From positions 3,923,001 through 3,987,000 of the forward strand of contig NZ_JBGNFV010000001.1 of assembly GCF_041449215.1 (NCBI RefSeq): DNA of 64,000 nucleotides, given 5' to 3'. Of the stretch, positions 60,867 through 64,000 are shown piece by piece. The notes beneath the pieces were generated by a model. It made no database searches, was not told the DNA's origin, and saw only the letters and a program-made list of their open reading frames with translations. The position numbers were made by a program, and so were the translations under genes. The DNA comes from Roseivirga sp. BDSF3-8 (lineage in GTDB: Bacteria; Bacteroidota; Bacteroidia; Cytophagales; Cyclobacteriaceae). Numbering within the stretch: position 1 is the first letter of the stretch; each line of letters opens with the position of its first letter.

Positions 60867-63866
60867 TCAGAACCTCATTATAAAATCATTTAGAAAGATA
60901 TTCTTATCAATATCGATCTTACGGCGGATTCGCGTCCGGCTTACCCCCAGGCTTTTAGGGGTGATATTCAGCATACGGGCTATTTCCTTGTTATCAAAAT
61001 TCATCCGGATAAAGGCACATATCTTCAGGTCCTTATGCGTAAGGCGCGGATAAGCCTCCATCAGCCTTTGCAGAAAGTCCTCGTGCAGCAGGTTAAAATT
61101 CTTCTCAAAATGCTCCCAGTTGTCCGCATCCTTGATTGTGTAATCAATGGTTTCCACCAGCTTTTTGATGCGCCGCTCCTCAGGGTTTCCCTTTAGCTTG
61201 CCCAGTATCGTTTTCAGCTCACTGCTTACCTGGTTCAGCTCTTCATTTCGGTGCATATTATGCAAGGTGGAAGACGCCAGTTCCTTTTTCTTATGTTCCA
61301 GTTCAGCATCCAGCTTTTCATTTCGCAGGCGGATGATCTCCTGCTCATGCTGCATTTTGTCCGCATTAGTTTGCCATAAGATACGTTTACGCTCATGGCG
61401 AACCCGGTTTCTGAAGATAAGGCCAAGGATAAGCACAGCCATAAATGCCATAGCAGCTTTAAACAGGAGCGTGTCCCAGAATGGCGGGGCGATATTGATC
61501 CGCAGGGTACGCTCTTTGCTCCACGTGCCCTCCCTCGTGGCCCCCTTCACCCTGAACGTATAGCTACCCGGGTCCAGGTTCGTATAAGTGGCTTTACGAT
61601 TATCAGAGCGTGTATACGTCCACTCCTCATCAAAGCCGTCCAGCTTATAAGCATACCACTGTTGCTCCTGAGAGGAGTAGTACAGGTTGGCAAATTCTAT
61701 GCTCATTAGATTATCCCTGTAGCTCAGGTTTACCTCCTCGCTGTAAGGAACCGTAGCTTCCAGGTTTTTTCCGTCATTAGAGGTGATGCTTTTATTAAAA
61801 ACCAGAAAGTCAGTTAGTTCTACCACCGGGACCGACCCCTGTATCCTGATCTTATCCGGGTCAAATATATCCAGCCCATAATCTCCTCCAATGATATACT
61901 CACCTGTACTCAGCTTCTCGATAATATTAATGGCATATTCGTTCTTCTTTAGTTCGGTAGAGAGGTCCAGGTTCACAAACTCTTCCGTACGCATGTTAAA
62001 GCGCGTCATCCCATCAATAGAGCAAATCCACAGAAACCCCTCATCATCCAGCACCATGTCCAGCACCAGGTTGATGTCCACATTACGCAGATTGTTATAG
62101 CTGGTGACCTTGTTATTTTTTGTGTCAAACCTGACCACCCCCTCACCATAGGCACCTACCCAGAGTATACCTGCCTCCCCCTCTATAATACACCCCGCGT
62201 TCAGCGCTGCCATATGTTTCACTGCACCCGTCTCAGGGTCCAGCTTATCCAGACCGTTTTCTGTGCCGCACCATATATTGCCATTCCCGTCTTCGTAGAT
62301 ATCCCAAATGCGGTTGGATGATAGCGTATTGCTATCTCCGGGTATAGCTGTATAATGTCTGAATTCGGCCTCAGCGGGATCCTCCTTCATGTATTCGCTT
62401 CTGGCCAGCCGGTTCAGACCAGTGTCCCAGGTGCCCGCCCATATGCTGCCTTCACTGTCCTGCATAATAGCATATACCCCATTTTTACCCAGGCTCTGTG
62501 GGTTGTTTGGGTCGTGGTAATACCGTTTTAGCCTGTCGCTTTTTATGGTATAAAAGTACAGGCCCAGGTCCGTACCAATCCAGAGGCGACCCTCACTATC
62601 CTCAAAAATACTCCGGATGGTAGCACTGGAAAGTTGAGCGTCTTTCTCAAACCGGGTGACCCGCTTACGGTCTGCAGACAATATGTCTATACCGCCGTCT
62701 ATCGTGCCGATCCATACAGTGCCGTCCCTGGTTTCGCACAGTGCATTTACCTGCGTGCCGGATAAGTCCCGCCGGCCTTCGCCTGCCCCATAGTGGGCAA
62801 AGCTTTCATTCATCGGATCCAGTATATCCAGCCCGCTTCCATACGTGCCTATCCAGATCAGGCCGTCCCTGTCTTCGTATATCTCCCAGAGAAGATTGGT
62901 AGCAAGGCTGGAAGCGTTGTTCTTTTCAGGTTGAAAGTTCGTAAAGGTATCCGCCTCCCGGTTGTAGAGACTCAGCCCTCCGCCGAAGGTAGCCATCCAT
63001 AGCCTGCCGCGTGTGTCCTCCAGCAGTGATCGCACCACATCATTCTGCAAATGGTCCGAAGCCCCAGGCTGCGCTTCATAACAGGTAAATGCCTCCGATT
63101 CCAGATCAAAGCGACAAGCCCCGCCCCCCCATGTACCTACCCATAGCTTACCGTACTTATCTTCTATGATCTTATTGATCACATTATTCGACAGGCTGTT
63201 AGGGTCATTCGGATCGTGAAGATAGTAAGTGAATGTTTCCTGCTCCCGGTTAAAAAGCACCAGGCCATTGTCTTCAGTGCCTATCCAGTACCGCCCGTTT
63301 TTATCTACATAAAAGTCATTGAGAAAGGGCCCCGGCAGCGGGGTCGAATCATTTTTATAATGATAAAATGTCTCCGTAGCAGGGTTAAACCGGTTAAGCC
63401 CCCCCCCATATGTAGCCAGCCATAGCATGCCTTCAGCATCTTCATATATGTGTCGGATATTATCATGGCTCGGGCCGGCAGCAGGGTTTTCCTTATCCGG
63501 ATAGTAATTCGTAAACTGATCCTTTACGGGGTCATACCTGCTCAGGCCTCGGTCCGTACCTATCCAGAAGATGTGGTTTTGGTCTTCCATGATCGCATAC
63601 ACCGTGTTATCCGCGATCATGTTCAGGGTATGATAAGGAGGGGCACTGCGGTTAAAGATATGAAAGGAGTATCCGTCAAACCGGTGTAGTCCGGCAAAGG
63701 TACCTACCCAGATAAATCCTTTACTGTCCTGGTAGATAGTAAGCACGTGATCCCCCACCAGGCCTTCTTTAATAGAAATATTACTGAAGCTGGCTGAAAT
63801 GGACTGCGAATAAGCATTTGGAACCAATAGGATCAAAATGAGGCTAATCCATAGATGCACTTTCAT
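60867..63866 (-). CDS. Two-component regulator propeller protein with Y_Y_Y domain and LuxR-type HTH
   Basis: 999 residues. A signal peptide/anchor (1-20) is followed by about 14 beta-propeller repeats over residues 30-680 (DSKGFIWVGTFAGLHRFDGY, EDTRGRLWMATFGGGLSLYN and similar). A Y_Y_Y domain (about 700-780, QQWYAYKLDGFDEEWTYTR, DPGSYTFRVKG) comes next, then one membrane helix (about 795-820), a coiled coil and a C-terminal HTH with LTHKDLKICAFIRMNFDNKE, IARMLNITPKSLGVSRTRIR. Unlike hybrid two-component systems it has no kinase or receiver. The periplasmic propeller probably binds a carbohydrate or other ligand and the cytoplasmic HTH acts on DNA. The ATG at 63866 gives a standard signal peptide. 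Confidence 0.9.
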   Translation of the reverse strand: MKVHLWISLILILLVPNAYSQSISASFSNISIKEGLVGDHVLTIYQDSKGFIWVGTFAGLHRFDGYSFHIFNRSAPPYHTLNMIADNTVYAIMEDQNHIFWIGTDRGLSRYDPVKDQFTNYYPDKENPAAGPSHDNIRHIYEDAEGMLWLATYGGGLNRFNPATETFYHYKNDSTPLPGPFLNDFYVDKNGRYWIGTEDNGLVLFNREQETFTYYLHDPNDPNSLSNNVINKIIEDKYGKLWVGTWGGGACRFDLESEAFTCYEAQPGASDHLQNDVVRSLLEDTRGRLWMATFGGGLSLYNREADTFTNFQPEKNNASSLATNLLWEIYEDRDGLIWIGTYGSGLDILDPMNESFAHYGAGEGRRDLSGTQVNALCETRDGTVWIGTIDGGIDILSADRKRVTRFEKDAQLSSATIRSIFEDSEGRLWIGTDLGLYFYTIKSDRLKRYYHDPNNPQSLGKNGVYAIMQDSEGSIWAGTWDTGLNRLARSEYMKEDPAEAEFRHYTAIPGDSNTLSSNRIWDIYEDGNGNIWCGTENGLDKLDPETGAVKHMAALNAGCIIEGEAGILWVGAYGEGVVRFDTKNNKVTSYNNLRNVDINLVLDMVLDDEGFLWICSIDGMTRFNMRTEEFVNLDLSTELKKNEYAINIIEKLSTGEYIIGGDYGLDIFDPDKIRIQGSVPVVELTDFLVFNKSITSNDGKNLEATVPYSEEVNLSYRDNLMSIEFANLYYSSQEQQWYAYKLDGFDEEWTYTRSDNRKATYTNLDPGSYTFRVKGATREGTWSKERTLRINIAPPFWDTLLFKAAMAFMAVLILGLIFRNRVRHERKRILWQTNADKMQHEQEIIRLRNEKLDAELEHKKKELASSTLHNMHRNEELNQVSSELKTILGKLKGNPEERRIKKLVETIDYTIKDADNWEHFEKNFNLLHEDFLQRLMEAYPRLTHKDLKICAFIRMNFDNKEIARMLNITPKSLGVSRTRIRRKIDIDKNIFLNDFIMRF

Positions 63867-64000
63867 ATCCTTACTGAATAGACTTTAATCCGAATATTTC
63901 ATGGTACTAACAATAAATGGACAAACATTTTACTAAAAAAATAGCAGAATGGGCGCAGCTTGCAGGTTTTTTCGAGAAAAAGCCTCAAGAAACGCTGCCG
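63867..64000. other. Upstream region of the propeller regulator
   Basis: 134 bases to the window edge, no gene recognised. Contains the promoter of the regulator gene, presumably. Confidence 0.4.

Noticed and set aside
1-64000. tRNA, rRNA, integrase, IS element or prophage
   Set aside because: None recognised when reading both strands.

Overview
The window looks like chromosomal DNA of a Bacteroidota member, most likely of the Cytophagales type. The signs are a SusC/SusD pair, two further TonB-dependent receptors, proteins with the C-terminal sorting domain of the type IX secretion system (T9SS), a BlaI/M56 pair, a propeller/Y_Y_Y regulator and weak Shine-Dalgarno signals. No rRNA, tRNA, CRISPR array, integrase or transposase was recognised.

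Layout. 1-3.8 kb: the 5' part of a TonB receptor (minus) and a KamA-family radical SAM enzyme (plus). 3.8-6.6 kb: a decayed zone with two pseudogenes, one of them a short T9SS cargo broken by several frameshifts. 6.6-26 kb: an apparent surface-polysaccharide region. It has a GT2 glycosyltransferase, a giant PTPS-related membrane protein, an Ig-like secreted protein, a membrane-anchored GH5-like glycosidase, a GT4 glycosyltransferase, a TonB receptor, an unknown protein, an MOP flippase with a STAS protein, a TPR/beta-barrel outer membrane protein and a T9SS protein with a DUF4114-like domain. 26-30 kb: a tight FIST / PAS histidine kinase / LytTR regulator operon. 30-34 kb: a solute-binding-like protein and a GH32 fructosidase with its MFS sugar transporter. 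34-38 kb: a copper module (HMA-AraC regulator, CopA ATPase) divergent from a 53-residue peptide with a lanthipeptide-like leader. 38-48 kb: a SusC/SusD pair, an esterase, and a run of broken genes (CHAP, beta-lactamase-like, membrane protein, lipoprotein). 48-53 kb: a 1128-residue protein with lysozyme-like and Cys-protease-like parts next to a contractile-injection-type AAA+ ATPase. 53-58 kb: a GH13 lipoprotein, a second leader-bearing peptide, a BlaR1-like M56 protease and its BlaI repressor, and an HxlR pseudogene. 58-64 kb: an M28 peptidase, a YefM/YoeB toxin-antitoxin pair and a propeller regulator with a LuxR-type HTH.

The three points most worth following are the two orphan RiPP-like precursors that share a leader (about 34.5 and 55.5 kb), the isolated ATPase plus effector-like pair (48.5-53.3 kb), and the multi-gene polysaccharide export locus whose parts resemble Pel/Pga-type systems but in a different combination. 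Several genes are broken exactly at homopolymer runs, so either the local assembly is imperfect or this part of the genome is decaying.
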